From: Apteryx mantelli
Lineage: Eukaryota; Chordata; Aves; Apterygiformes; Apterygidae
Length of the DNA stretch: 64,000 nt
NCBI RefSeq assembly: GCF_036417845.1
Contig: NC_089979.1
Location: 25,547,958 to 25,611,957 of the forward strand
Direction of reading: 5' to 3'
The notes under the pieces were generated by a model, which was not told the origin of the DNA, ran no database searches, and saw only the letters and a list, made by a program, of their open reading frames with translations. Numbering within the stretch: the first letter of the stretch is position 1; each line of letters begins with the position of its first letter. A program made the position numbers and the translations under genes. Positions 12,226 to 25,866 of the stretch are shown here, one piece after another.

Positions 12226-14488
12226 GCTTGTCCTGTTGTGTTCTAGATATTTCTTCTGCACTCACACTACAGAAGCTGAGCACCTTCCAATGGGGGAAAT
12301 AGCTGGGCTCTTCTGCTTGTTTGCTCTTTCATTCCTTCCGCAGGTAAGGAGTTTGAATGTCTGAGCTTGGGAGTCTTTCTAAAAAGCATTTAATGAGATA
12401 TATTCCCATAGAAAGAAGAAGGTCAAAGCAATGTGCCTGCAGTGAGGGTTGGCATACCTGCTGCTTTTAGTCCTACTGAAGTTACCTTTAAGAAGTAGCC
12501 ACAGTAGTGAAGTTATAGTGACATGGATTTGAATATAGAACAGCAATTCAAGTACAGTTCTGGGAAAGTATATGATTTGCCAATTTATGCTAAAGTCCTT
12601 GCTGGCCTGTCTGTATGCTGTTGTTATCCATGCGACCCAGAGTACAGCTAGTGTGAGAATGCCTTCTCTGCACAGTAATCACATGCTATTTTGGGTATGT
12701 AAGTAAATCTCTAGTGTCTTATTTCTTCTAGGGATGACCTATACTCTTGGGCCAGGCTCCAAGAGAACTCTCTGTCCTTCACCTCACCACTGCTGTCCCT
12801 CCGTCTTTGCAGGGTTGTGTCTCTGATGCAAGTCTATTCAGGTTAACATAGGAATTTAGCTAGGGGAACTGGATATGCAGATGAGAAGGGAAGTTTTCCT
12901 GCATTTGTTGTTTGGCTGAATTGCAACAAGAATACCTATCTAGAAAGTATTTCCTGTTACTAAAGGCATCGCTAAGGAATGTATAATTCTTAGCAGAACT
13001 ACTGCCCTTGTTCTACACAATCCAGATTTCACTTGATGATATAAATAAATAAACCATGAAATGTTCAGAAAACACAAATCACCAGTCCATCAAAATGCCT
13101 GATAAATTAGTTCAACAGACCGGACTACAGACCTGTTTAATGAATCATCATCACCAAGAGTAAATAAATTCAGATTAAGCAAAACTTGATTGAATCATGC
13201 TGAAGTTTGGCACTTAGCAAAATAGATCAGTCTGAAATCTCGCATGAGGAACATATAATCTCATAAGATTTATAAGTGTTATTGCTCACCACATATGTTT
13301 CTAGGTTACTGTTTGCTGTGCTAAGAACTGGATGCTTTGAGTATATGAAGGCTTGCCTGATATTACACATTTTAATCTCCTCCAAGAAACTATTCTCTTT
13401 CTGCCCCTCTATGGGGTACAAAATAAACTTTTACAGTAGTAAACTTTCTCATTACTTCCTTTCCTCTTGTAAAATTCCCAGTTTCTCCCAGGAGGTTATC
13501 AATTCCATGTGATTATTCAATATTGTTAGTTAAAATATCTGCAGCATGTTGTGATACAGTCAAAATGTGAATTGACTGAATGCTAAATTCAGTCACTCTG
13601 CTTCAGCCATCCAAAAGAATCCTCTTTTTTTTAATTCTGTGACACTATCCTCACACACCAGTCATTGTATTAATCTTTTGGTAGCTGTAGATTAGCAATG
13701 GCCCATGCCCACAGAAATCTTTTAAACCACAAATCAAGACAAGAAATAATTTGGCCACTTTTTATCAATAATTACTTAATATTTATGTCATGGCAGTATC
13801 CAGAGGTTACAATCAGGGTAGAAATCCAGATGTGCTAACTGCTACAGAAATGGGAAGGTAAAGTCATTTGCAAAGCAAACTTATAAATTATAACCACGTG
13901 CAAAACTGACATCAAGTTTTCCTTTGGTGTAATGGTATAAAAAGTCAAATATCTTTGCATTTAAGTATTACATCATGCTGCAAATATTGGCTAGGGAGAG
14001 TTGCTATTATCAACCTTAATATACCAAGAAGTATAATATGCTGTACAAGTTCCAGAGTAATGCAGTGGGTGATTCAGCCTTGGAGAGCAACCTTATTGTA
14101 CAGAATGCTTAAAAGAAAAAACTGGGATTTACTAGCCAGCATTACATGGACTGCTGATCAATATTATCAGAATTTGATTACTTGTAGCCTGAGTGACTTT
14201 CTACAGGCAACAAAACCCCATGTCTTTATCCAACCAGGTGCATTTACAGCCAGAATACTATTCTTCTCCCACACCCATGTTTTACTGAAGAAAGTGACAG
14301 AATCTTTGCAGCACCAAAAAGACTATATCTGGCTGAATTTTAAATATGTTCAGTGCAAGCCAGTCTAAGAGTGCTCAACAGAAATAGCCTCTACAGCTAT
14401 AGAGACAAAAATAAACTCATAAAAGACTAATTTTATATCCAAATACTGCCCTAAAGGCTAAGAAACGTTGGCGATTATCATATAAGCA

Positions 14489-14490
<2 letters not shown>

Positions 14491-14531
<41 letters not shown>

Positions 14532-14568
14532 CACACACACATATATACACATATTTACACACACACAC
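14491..14568 (+). repeat. Compound (GC)n(AC)n(AT)n microsatellite
   Basis: A 10-bp GC run is followed by AC, AT, AC and mixed AC/AT runs. Alternating purine-pyrimidine over nearly 80 bp favours Z-DNA and length instability. Confidence 0.95.
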
Positions 14569-15264
14569 CAAAATAATGTTTATCACTGTGTGACTTTAGG
14601 CTCTGAAATAAGCCTGTTCATGGTTTCTTGTGATATACAGAAGTAAGATTCACCAAAAACACATGTCCTTGGTGGCCCTGATGCTTCGTTCCATCTGTGG
14701 GATAGAACTGCTTTTCAAGGCACCTTCTGGTAGCTGCAGGGCATTGCTCAGACAGACGTTCTTCTCTGTCTGTCCAGGTGGTCTCTGTAGCGCTAAGTCA
14801 GCCCAATAAATTAATCCCAACAATACTCTACTGAGAAGTGAGAGTAGAGTTCCACTGCTATTTTCTCCACTACTATGCCTCAGAGAAGGCTGTCTGAGAT
14901 ACATCTTAGCATGCATTTTGTCCTAGGAACTGCAGAAAAACATTCTGCAAAGTATGAATCTATGTAGAGTTCTCTCTGGAAAATACAACACAAAGTGGAA
15001 CGTCCAAAAGAAAGTACAGCTGGTGTATGCTCTTGGCAGGGGGCATTGGGAAATGAGAATGGAAGAAAAAGGGACAGTGGAGCAACTCAGAAGGGAAGAA
15101 GAGCCCTTGTAAGAGTGGAACAAGTAGCACTGCATCTCAAAAAGCTCTTACTTCCAGACACAGCAGCAATACATCTGCTCTACTTGTGGCAGATTGTGTG
15201 AGTCACAAATAGGATTTCACAGCCAGCAGCAAATTTGTGAGCCATAAAACCCACTCCCTTCAGT

Positions 15265-15362
15265 TACAAAGTGATCACCTCACAGGGATGTTGTAAGGCC
15301 TGTTCAACTGATATTTATAGAGTACTTTGAGATCCTGAGATGAAAGTCAATATAAAAGGCTA
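15265..15362 (+). repeat. MIR/CORE-SINE-like or L2-like tail fragment
   Basis: CTCACAGGGATGTTGTAAGG followed by AGTACTTTGAGATCCTGAGA and TGAAAGTCAATATAAAAGGC fits the 3' tail of an old amniote SINE/LINE pair, in which a GTTGTGAGG block is followed by GTGCTTTGAGATCCTC. It is short and diverged, so the family is tentative. Confidence 0.5.
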
Positions 15363-18300
15363 CAGATTTTTCATAATGTTCATAGACCACCTGCTCAGAC
15401 CAGAAGCATTCACTTTTAACAGTGCTTGATCCAGCTACCAATCTGATATCTCCACTGGAATTTACTAAAACAGATGTGGCTGTCACATTTAATCTCTCTT
15501 TTACTAGGAACTCTGAGAACAAGAACTCCTGGAAAAGGAAATAAAATGAATTTCATTAAAACTGATGGTGAGAAGAAGCCCTGTAATTCTGTTCCCACAG
15601 CTCATGGATTCTCCATCTGTACCTTTCAGAAAGCTGCCACAGTGACTAACTCTACTAGCTTCACAAATTAGACCTGACCTAGATTCACTGGAGTCTTTGT
15701 TCAGCAGCTGGTTAGTGTAATATTCTGACTGCAGCAATGTTCAGAATTGCTCTATAAAGCAGTGATTTGAAAAGAAAAACAAATAAAATGAAATTCATGT
15801 TTTCCTGTATTCACAACATGCTAGCCCTCACTTGACTTTATACCAAACAAATCAGTCAGTGAGTGGAATGGTAAAGTTTAGAATAGTGCTGTATTTTCTT
15901 AATTCCATAGTATGCTCTTGAAAAAAAAAAATTGCTTCATTATTTCCTCTTACTCTTTATTATAGAACTAACAAACTCCAGGGGAGCAAAGGAAAATATG
16001 ATTCTGAAAACCAGAGGTGGTTACAATTAAGAATATCATTTAGTGCTTTGTGGAATTAAGGTTATAAAGTCTGAAGTTTAAAATCATGTTAGCTAAGGAT
16101 AAAACAATTTGGAGGCTTTTTTAAAACTGATCTGAACCATATGAAACTCTTCAGATCATGGATCTGGACTTGCATCCCTTCAGAATAAGGTTTCCCATGA
16201 TGTTTTGGACTTTCTGCATTGTGGATAGAAACTGAGTACAGATGTCCCAACATGTTTCAGAAACTTTAAAACCATTTGTTCCATGATAGTAGTGGGAAAA
16301 ATTAATTCGAATCTAATTTAGCAATCCATTTTTAGTTTTTTTGAATTGGCTTGTGCTTGTCTTAAATATAATACAAAAACATCAAAGTGAATTAAATCCA
16401 AAGGAAATAGTTTCTTGACCCTTCATCCACTAGTGAGAGATTTCTTAGCAGCCAGAATATGTTTGGTGACATATAATGATGTGCATACTTCCAGTTAGCC
16501 CTTCAGATAGATGAGTCTGACTTTTAGGACAAATTACAGCCCAAGTTGCATTTGAGATATATTTCAGAAAAGGTACTTCCAATGCAAAGTTACAGCAAAT
16601 GAATCAGAGATGGACACTACTGCTGCAGAAAGTTCATTATTAATTATTGAGGGGTTGGTGGGTGTTCTCGCATTCAAATGTAACATAAGCATCATCCAGG
16701 CTAAGAAAAAGTTTTTGAATTCCTTTTACTGTGTGGGCTGTTATTAAACAATAAATGTTTAAAGCTGACTGTTTTCCACTAAGGAGATTGGTTTTTTTTT
16801 TTTTAATCTATAGCAATCACGGTAAAGCTCTGCATGACACAAAATACTTGTCTTTGTGTTTTAGTTTGTTCCAAAAAAAGGAGAAATTGCTAAAGGCATT
16901 ACCGTTATAGAAACATATCTTCTTGACTGTGTATGATGGTCATATATGTCCTAGACAGTGTCTTCCCAGGCTACCTGCTGCAAACAGCTGAAGATAGATT
17001 TATCCTAAATTACCAGCTCACAAATTCTGCACGTGATGGTATATGAGGCAATGTTAAATGGTCCACACTACACAGACTGGGAGAGCATATTCACAGCACC
17101 TCTTTTGGGAAGCTTCAGGCAACTAGCTAGCTGTGATAGGCCTTTAAACTCGCTCCCTACTAACAACGCTGGGTACTGAGGATGTATCTGTGCTGCCAGT
17201 TTGGGATAATTTTTGACCTTATGGTCCTACTATTCTGATCATCCAGGATCCTTAAGCTTCTTCACATTCATGCTGACATTAGGGGCAAAATTTGCTCTTG
17301 TCTTGGTGGAGAAACCTGGGAAAACAGGGTGAAGACTGCAGAACTGTGAACACTGGAGCCCTGATGCCCCAGAACTGAGTCCCTCACAAGCAATATGAAA
17401 ACAAAGGAAGTGTTGTTGGTTGGCTTCATACAAACCAGTTTTGGTACCTCAAATTTAAAAAATTGAGAACAATATGTGGGAGGCAGGAACCAGCAGCTTT
17501 TGACTCTGTTCTGAGCTGCACAAGATGTTGTCATCTTGTCATCTGGAGTCAGGCAGGGTCAGAGGCCCTCCTGGCCCATGATCCTCTGTGATCAGAGCTG
17601 AATCTCAGTGCTTATGATAGCTCCCAAGAATCTTTCCACCCAAATCTCTCCTTCCTCAGGCATTGAGGCAGCCAAGGACCCAGAAGAAGAGCCTTCTCTC
17701 AAGCCAGAATAGGGCCTCTCCCTTTCTCCTAGCATTGCCATCCAAGAGCACACCTGACACCAGATAAAATAGTGAAGGAGCTATTTTCTTGTGTGTATTT
17801 TGAGACAGGTGCTTTTGCTCCTAGGGACTAAGGATGTGGTGCAGGACAGAAAGCACTTGTATTAAGGGATATATGGTAAATAATGTAGTGGGCCGCCTAT
17901 GACAGACAGGAGATAAGCCTCAGATGGAAATGATGATGTTATACAATAAGAAATGTTCAACAACATTGAAACCTTTTCTCCATTCATATGGGGCAGAAAC
18001 TGCAGGCTGCTCACAGCCCTTTGCTGTGTTCATTTGGAAAACTGCAATGTTCAGCTGGCACTGGCTGCCAAAAGTCAGTTACTGTCAAACTAAAAACACA
18101 GCCTGGGCCATTGACAACAAATCACAACACAGGCAAACACAACAATGGACATTGCAAGTACCTCTCCAAGAAGGTTGTTCTTGCCAAGTATTATGGGGCA
18201 GATCGAAGAGTAGATCCAGGACTTCTAAGAGGCAGAGTTTGGTGAGCCACCAGGAATTGCAGCAGCAGGCTGTTTGGGCAGCCAGTGAGTAGTAGCAGGA

Positions 18301-18505
18301 GGCAACCCAAGGGCATCATGCTTCCTCTGCTCTTTCCCTGCAGAGCCACTTTTGGGAGGTGCAAGGAACATTGCTGGTATGCCTGCTTCCCATTCCCTTT
18401 GTTGGTTTGTATCATTTCATTCACTGATTTAGTTGGGCTTTTAAGATTTCCATTTGTAAAATAAATATTTTGGACAAATGAACTGCTGTGTTCTCTCATG
18501 CTTCC

Positions 18506-18552
18506 TTTTTTTTTTTTTTTTTTTAGGTTAAGCAAAGATTATTATTATTATT
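18506..18552 (+). repeat. T homopolymer (19 bp) and nearby (ATT)n
   Basis: A 19-bp T run at 18506-18524, and a short ATT array at 18538-18552. The T run could be a reversed poly(A) tail, but I recognise no retroposed gene beside it. Confidence 0.8.
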
Positions 18553-20689
18553 CCAGGCTCTACCTGGCCCACTGTGGACTAGCCCACAGTGTGCAGATGG
18601 TGGCCATGAAATGATTCTCTTCAGACTGTCCTTGTCAATATCATTAGTGACAAGGCTACGAAATAACAAGCTGACTACCTGGACCCCTATGGAGCACTCC
18701 TCAGTTGTACCTGAGGCAGACAAGTCAGAGCAGGGGGTGTCCTGGAGAGGTCTGTGCTAACAGGGTGCAAAAGGTGGTGGAGGAGGTCTCATGGCAGGGA
18801 ATATGCTGTATTGGTGTGACTTCAACAACATGAGTGCAGCCAGCATGCATTGCTTGGTCAGTGATGATGGCAAAGGCAGAGGTAACATACCTTCAGGCTC
18901 TTCAGGGTTATGGTAAGTTGCAGGCAGGAGTGTGAATTCCTCACCTTTAGTATTTTCCAGTGACAGTTTGATGATAGGAATTGGACACCCATCAGAAACT
19001 GGGAGAGGAAGTCACTGGTCTAAGAAACTGTTTTTGGCAGCAGAAGCAGTCTATTCTGGCTGCTACCAGCACAGTTTCATTGTTGTTATTGTTTACCTGA
19101 AACACAGGATCAGCTAGTGGTCTCCTAATTCCAAACTCTCAGAGACAGGTCAGGAACTGCCAAGAAGGAAGGAGATAATACTTGTCCACATGGCAGGCAA
19201 TGGCTGCAACACTGGAGCTGGTCCATCACCACAACACTGAACAACCCTTCCCTGAAGCTTACTAACCTATGTAAAGTCCTGCATGGCCCTTGGTTGCTCC
19301 AGGAGGTTAGTGGAGCCTACAAGCTTGGATTAGTTAACCTGAGAGGTTTCTCCTGCCCTTCTGCATGCCTGTTTCATACTCAAAATCAGTTTTCCTCTCA
19401 TACTGAAATAGATTAAAGCTAGGGGAGGGTTTATCATATTCATGCTTTTTGAATAAAATATTTCCAAGTAAGGACTATTCTTCCTGTTTGTATTCAACTT
19501 GCTTTCTGGATTTAAAATAGAGATGCCTGTGTCAAAGATATATACACACACATATATGGGAACACAAAACTATCATCTCAACTATTCTTTTTAAAATAAA
19601 TGACTCAGATTAGCTTTGGGTGAACCTTTTCTCACTTGCTTCAAACAAGTAGCATCTTCCTCATCTTCTCTAAGTGGTAACAAGCATGTGCACAGAAGAA
19701 AAATGAAGACAAAACACAACGCACCATGTAAGAGTGTTCTCAGTGAGTGCAAATCAGCTGTGAATATATAAGATCTGGGGATCTGCCCAGAGGAGCTATG
19801 CTGTAGCTGGATTTCCCATGGCTCTGTTTTCTAGATACACAGAAGTCTGAAAAGGGTAGGGCAAGAAAGACATGGGTAGGTTCCAGAGGCAAGTGAAATA
19901 GCCTTCAAATGCTCCAGGTTAGCTGACTGACAGCATAGAACCAGATTTTTTAGTCTAACTAAAACCAACAGCCATAATCCTGATCCAAGCAAGACTCTTT
20001 CCTCCCCATTTTTATTCAGACAAATATCAAAGAGGTTATGCTCACTTCTGTCTGCACCAGGGTCATGGGGAAAGTGACAGATGCACTGTATTAGCTCATC
20101 ACCTAAAATCTGAAATTGCAGCCCTGAAAACTCTTCTCGCCTGTTGCTTAATAGTACTCGAAATGCTTAAAACTCCAGAGCACCACCAAGCATCTCATAC
20201 AACGTAGGACATCTACATTATATGACAGTAGAGACATCCGCATCTGAGCTAGGCATTGGCTGTGTGTACATTAGTAAGTAGTATGGCTCATTCAGAGCAT
20301 CTCTGTAGAGTGAAAGCACTTCGTGCTGAGGATAAAATGTCCATGTTATACATGATTCAGAGATTATTTCAGACTAGCACTAGTCTGGTCCTGTGGACTG
20401 AATGTCCATTTGTCATTGAAGTGCATCAGACATGCTCCTGCAGCTCAGTTTTGCATTTATTTATTTTTAATCCCAAGGGAATATAGTTCTCAGACTCAGT
20501 GTAAACCAAAGCACAATAGTGAAGCTGATCAAGAGGGTCACTTGAAAAGCACAATTCCAATCTCAAGTAAAATGATGATGTAAAAATATCCACCGCAGGG
20601 TCCTCTAATATACTGTCAGTGGAGTCAGTAGGTATGGTTCATTTAACCTCAGGCATCAATGTTCAGGGGGAGACAAATGGTTGAAATTC

Positions 20690-20765
20690 TTCAGTCTGTG
20701 CTAAAGGAAAGTCAAGATAGATTATCTGATGATCCTTTCTTGCCTTACACTCTATGATTCTGGGA
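20690..20765 (+). mobile_element. CR1 LINE 3'-terminal fragment (short)
   Basis: The segment GATTATCTGATGATCC, a pyrimidine-rich stretch, and CACTCTATGATTCTGGGA resemble the last 70-80 bp of CR1 elements, where GATGATC..CCTTCCA..ATTCTATGATTCT is typical. Too short and diverged for a subfamily call. Confidence 0.45.
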
Positions 20766-23754
20766 TATGGTGACTTACTTAAGGAAGCCAATGTTCCTTA
20801 CAGGGTTTGCAAAAGTAAATATTATTATGTGTTCCTCATAGTGAAGAATCAGGTGCAGCAGGTACAAAAGTGACCAAAAAGGTCAACTCACAACAAAAAG
20901 CATAATGCAACAATCATCACAGTAAAACTTCAATAAACATGCAATCAATGCACCACAGAAGATCATTATTTTTTCATTCTGTTGAGCCTCTATGAGCCAA
21001 AATGAAATGTGGAATACGTGGTTCAGTTTCTTTAGCTGCCAGATGGCCTTTCTGCAGTCCACTCAAGTTTCACTTCCTCACAGTAGAGTTCTGTTTTCAT
21101 ACATCATTATCACTGTCTTGTAAGCTTCTAGCTTAGTAAAGCATTTGACTCACCTCCCTGCCCAATTTTATACTCCAAATGCCTTTGCCTCCTAAGAAAA
21201 GCAAGCATGTCAGTCAGGACACTCGTGCAACAAGCAAATTCATAAACAATTGGCAGTTCTTTTCTGCCTGTGGTTTTGGAAGGTTTGACATAGTTCTTTC
21301 AAGAACAGCTGAAAAATCATGCAGCTGGGCTAATGTCAGCTTTCTTTAAGCTTACAGTTTGTAAAAGCTGGCTATAGATTGCCAGCAACTAAAAGCCATG
21401 TGAACAGCTACCTTGTTTATGGAAGAGCTGAAGAACAAAGCTTATATAGAATGACCTTTCCTCTGGAATATTTTCTGTCAATCAATCAGAGGTGCTGTCA
21501 AACCGGAGGTTGCACTCAGGTGATTGTGATAAATATCCAGAGAGGGACATATCCTCAGTGAATTTATTTAAATCCATGCTCAACGTATTCATTGTTTTAG
21601 CCTCAGAGATATGCTGCAACAGTCCTATTTCAGTATTTAAATGGGCATTATGTGAAAAATGACTTTTATTTCTTTTAAACATGTTGACCAGTTGACCACA
21701 GTCAACTGTTGTGGTAGTAGAAATGTTGTCAAGAAAGGATCTTAGATTTGCTCCCAGTTGTCTGCGAGCCTCTGCAAAGCAATACAGATCATATCTATTG
21801 ACCTTGAGCTGACACACTAAGGCTCCAGGATTTTCTAGTTCACCTGGTGCAAAAGAAAATGGTCAACAAGAATGTAGGTTTGAATCTGGCACCAGGGTCA
21901 GAGGGGGACCTTCCAGTAGGTATTATGTTCAGACTTTCCACCTTCAGCCTTATGGATGGTTTCGTCCACAAGTCCAAAGTGAATCTAGCTGATAAAAATA
22001 CTCAGTTAGGTCCCATACCTTCCTTTAGATCCTATTCAATATGTCATTAGTGCCATAACAGTTTCACTTCTTCCAAAGCTGACAATGTATCTAAGATACC
22101 AGTATATCCCTCTTGTGGAACAGAAACACCACACGTCCTCATCAACATTCAGCTCACTGCGGAGTGACGACATCCTGTAGTTGTGGGACAGCCAACAGAG
22201 ACCAGACAGGAGATGTTGTCCAGGGACATGGCTTCTTAGGTGGCAGCTTCCTACGCCTGTTCAGTTGACAGCAAAGCAATAATCCTATATTGCAATGAGC
22301 TCTGTCAAAGCTTGGTCACTACAAGCCCAAAGCACGGTATATAATCATGGCAAATGCATTGCCGTAGTATGTGGCTAGGCCCAGACTGGCCCTGACAGGC
22401 CTAGTACTGTGCTAGTATATTCCCATATGGATTAAATGATGTGGTAATGTTTTATTACTACATGATCACACGCAGTAATAAAACAAACCTCATCTCTCTC
22501 ATGCAGTCTTGGAGTCAACAACAACAATGAGCGGACCCAAAGTTAGTTGGGCTTAGTACTGCCCTAGGGCTGCATTAGTCACCCTTTGTCTCCCCACTCC
22601 GTGATTCTTTCAGCCTCCTTCCCTTCCCAGTCCAGCCCTGCTTCAGTGTGCCTCGTACATTTTCCTCAGTTCAAGCAGCATCCACCAGGCAATATAGACA
22701 AAGCCGCTGTCTTACATTATTTCATTTATTGTTAGTGCTTCCCAAGCTTCACTCTTAGCTGGCACATCACAAGCTCATTTTGTACAAAAATGACACACAT
22801 GACTCCTTTTGACATATCAAAGTGGATCTTTTGCCTTGGATTCCACCAGTGATACTGCCTCTGTAGAAACTCATCCTGCACTCACTAGTGGAAGAGGCAA
22901 AAGCACTATGTTGGCTGCAGATTTTTTAAATGTATGTCTACAAAGCAGAGTGCATGTCTTGCAGAAACATTCAGATGAATTTGGGATTACTATCTTGGGT
23001 GCTAGAAGCATTTTAGCCTTATTTGCAAAGTGTTCCAGCCAATTAGCTCTAATTACAGGAACAGTTATGTTACACTAGGAGGAGACTGTATCCTATCACA
23101 GATATATTACTTTGCTACTTATCTCCTGTGTCTCTGCATGGACTTCACTGTGCCATTTATTAAGAAAAAAAGTAAATATTCCAGGTCAGAAATTCAGCTG
23201 AGAGTCACCTATGCTTTTTCCAGGGTAAAGCTAAGAACAGATGGCTAAGTGCATTTCCCAGCACGAATATGAGACTGCCTATAATCAGTTTCTTAGCCGA
23301 GTGGACAATGTATCAAAGCTTATTAGAATCAGTAGGTTTGATGAAAAACATTCTCCTCATGTAAAGAAAAATATTTCAGAAACATTATTGCACACAGGTA
23401 AATATTGACTGTGGTGTAGAAAGAATACAAAGAAAAGTGAGTTTCCGGAATCAACCACCTTCTAGCCCTTGAAAATCCTCTAAATGTATCTGGACTTAGT
23501 TTCTTCCAAAGAAGCATTAGGGAGAAAGTGTCTCACTTCAAGAATAAGAAAGAAAATTAATAAAAGAATACTTTTTAAGAAATATATATTGAAGATATTT
23601 CAATATGTTTCAAGCTTCAACTAAATACCCAGAATAGAAAAGAGTTGTTGAAAACCCTTATGCCTCCTGAATATACTGTCAATAGTAGCTCACTATTCCT
23701 TGCAATGTCAGTAAGGAATATGAGTTATTTTTGTTCTCTTAATGATGAAGGGGA

Positions 23755-23835
23755 AATAAAAGCAGAGAAGTTTGGTGATTTGCCCAAGTCTTGCGGCGGG
23801 GAGAGCCTTTGTTCAGCTCGGAAATCCCAATTTGG
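23755..23835 (-). repeat. Possible MIR-like SINE fragment
   Basis: GAAGTTTGGTGATTTGCCCA, then AGTCTTGCGG, has the layout of the reversed MIR core region. Weak by eye. Confidence 0.3.
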
Positions 23836-24524
23836 TGGCTCCATTTTGTATCCTGCCATTCCTTGCCCTAAGCATAAAAAGACAATATATTACAGCTTCT
23901 TCAGTGACCAGTTCAGTAGCACAGCTCTCAGACAAGGAGGTTGTCACAAACTAACCCTCTGGAGATTAAAAATAAGCCATTGTTACAGGGAAATGTGCAA
24001 GGTGTCCCTCCATTTGGAAAGCCTCTTCTCTGCTGCATGCAGTCAGTGCCTCTTGCACGCTCCATCCCGGAAGGGGAAGTGGGCACTGAACCATGCAGCA
24101 GCAGCACTTTTCTAGGCAAGGAGGCAGCCTGGTGGGCATAATTCAGTGCAGATCTGAGCTCCTGTGAGATGCCACCAAATGTGCAGTGAAGCAAACCATA
24201 CTCAGAGTGCAGACACAGGGGATCTGCGGAGAAGGGAGGGACACCCAGGAGGGCCATGGGAGGACTGGGAGGCAGAGGTGGCCATGCACACATCGGCAGG
24301 AGACCCAGGTGAATGTAAGCATCAGCCAGGAGGCAGCAAGCAGGAAAAGCACCTCCGGGGAGAAGCATCTCTGGGGGGCTGAGGGTGCCATGGGCCCAGG
24401 CACATCCCCATGCCAAAAGCAATGTATAGGACTGGAGTGGCAAGTGCTGGGGGAAGCAGCAAGGAGGCGTTTACAACCCTCCATCTCCCCCTCTGCCCCC
24501 AGGGATCTCTGGCACTGTTGACAG

Positions 24525-25866
24525 GAATCCAAGGCCCGTTTGGAGTTTAATCTGGCAAGGGATGTCAAGGACAGCAAGAAGGGCTTCTTCAAACACATCA
24601 GTAGCAAAAGGAAGACTAGGGAAAATGTGGGTCAGCTACTGAATGGGAAAAGGGTCCTGTTGACAAATGATACAGAGAAGGCAAAGATACTAAATGCCTT
24701 TTTGCTGCAGTCTCTACTGGCCTCAGGAATCCCAGATCCTGGAGGCAGGAGAGAAAGTCTGGAGAAAGGAAGACGTTCCCTTGGTCGAGGAGGATCAGGT
24801 CAGAGATCATTTAGGCAAACTTGACATCCACACATCCATGGGTCCCGATGGGATGCACTAACGGGTGCTGAGGGAGCTGGCGGATGTCATTGCTAGGCCA
24901 CTCTCCATCATCTTTGAAAGGGCATGGAGATCAGGAGAGGTGCTTGAGGACTGGAAGAAAGCCAGTGTCACTCCAGTCTTCAAAAAGGGCAAGAAGGAGG
25001 ACCCAGGGAACTACAGGCCACTCAGCCTCACCCCCATCTCTGGAAAGGTGATGAAGCAGCTCATCCTGGAGGCCATCTCCAAGCATGTGGAGGAAAAGAA
25101 GGTGATCAGGAGTAGTCAGCATGGCTTCACCAAGGGGAAATCATGCTTAACCAATCTGATAGCCTTCTATGGTGGGACAACTGTCTGGGTAGATGAGGGG
25201 AGAGCAGTGGATGGTGTCTCCCTTGACTTCAGCAAGGCTTTTGACACTGTCTCCCATAACATCCTCATAGACAAGCTCAGGAAGTGTGGGCTAGATGAGT
25301 GGACAGTGAGGTGGCTTGAGGACTGGCTGAATGGCAGAGCTCAGAGGGTTGTGATCAGTGGCGCAGAGTCTAGTTGAAGGCCTGTAGCTAGCGGTGTCCC
25401 CCAGGGGTCAGTACTGGGTCCAGTCTTGTTCAACTTATTCATCAGTGACCTGGATGAAGGCACAGAGTGCACCCTCAGCAAGTTTGCTGATGATACAAAA
25501 CTGGGAGGAGTGGCTGATACACCAGAAGGCTGTGCTGCCATTCAGAGTGTTCTCAACAGGCAGGGTATAGAGGACGGGGCCAGATTCTTTTCAGTGGTGC
25601 CCAGCAACAGGACAAGAGGCAATGGGCACAAACTGAAACAGGAAGTTCCATGTGAACATGAGGAAAAACCTCCTGTGAGAGTAACAGAGCACTGGAACAG
25701 GTTGCCCAGGGAGGTTGTGGAGTCTCCATCCTTCGAGATATTCAAAAGCCATCTGGACAGGGTCCTGTGCAACGTGCTCTAGGCGACCCTGCTTAAGCAG
25801 GGGGGGTTGGACTAGCTGATCTCCAGAGGGCCCTTCCAACCTCAACCATTCTGTGATTCTTTGATT
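24525..25866 (+). mobile_element. CR1 LINE, 5'-truncated and internally deleted, reverse-transcriptase ORF broken
   Basis: The translated sequence has the CR1 ORF2 reverse transcriptase: the FKKGKKEDPGNYRPLSL block (about 24982-25032), motif A around FSKAFDTV (about 25231-25254), [10 protein letters not shown] (about 25393-25422) and motif C FADDTKL (about 25480-25503). It is dead. There is a frameshift between about 24700 and 24815, TAA at 24859-24861 and TGA at 25375-25377. After the CAAIQ segment near 25545 the sequence jumps to the C-terminal part near 25575, so several hundred bases of ORF2 are missing. The 3' end is intact, closing with ATTCTGTGATTCTTTGAT at about 25849-25866, the usual CR1 tail repeats. 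The 5' boundary near 24525 is approximate. Confidence 0.93.

Larger units (their letters stand above)
12228..24524. other. Intergenic DNA, no gene recognised
   Basis: AT-rich, with the dinucleotide array at 14.5 kb, the SINE/LINE scraps listed separately and a T run at 18.5 kb. From about 24000 to 24520 the sequence becomes GC-richer just before the CR1 insertion. No frame shows recognised protein motifs. Confidence 0.6.

Noticed and set aside
18506-18524. T run as the reversed poly(A) tail of a processed pseudogene
   Set aside because: No coding homology is recognisable on the - strand beside it.
23645-24607. Open frames of 111-171 codons on both strands
   Set aside because: They overlap in several frames in a GC-richer block and partly include MIR-like and CR1-flanking sequence. 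None shows a recognised domain.
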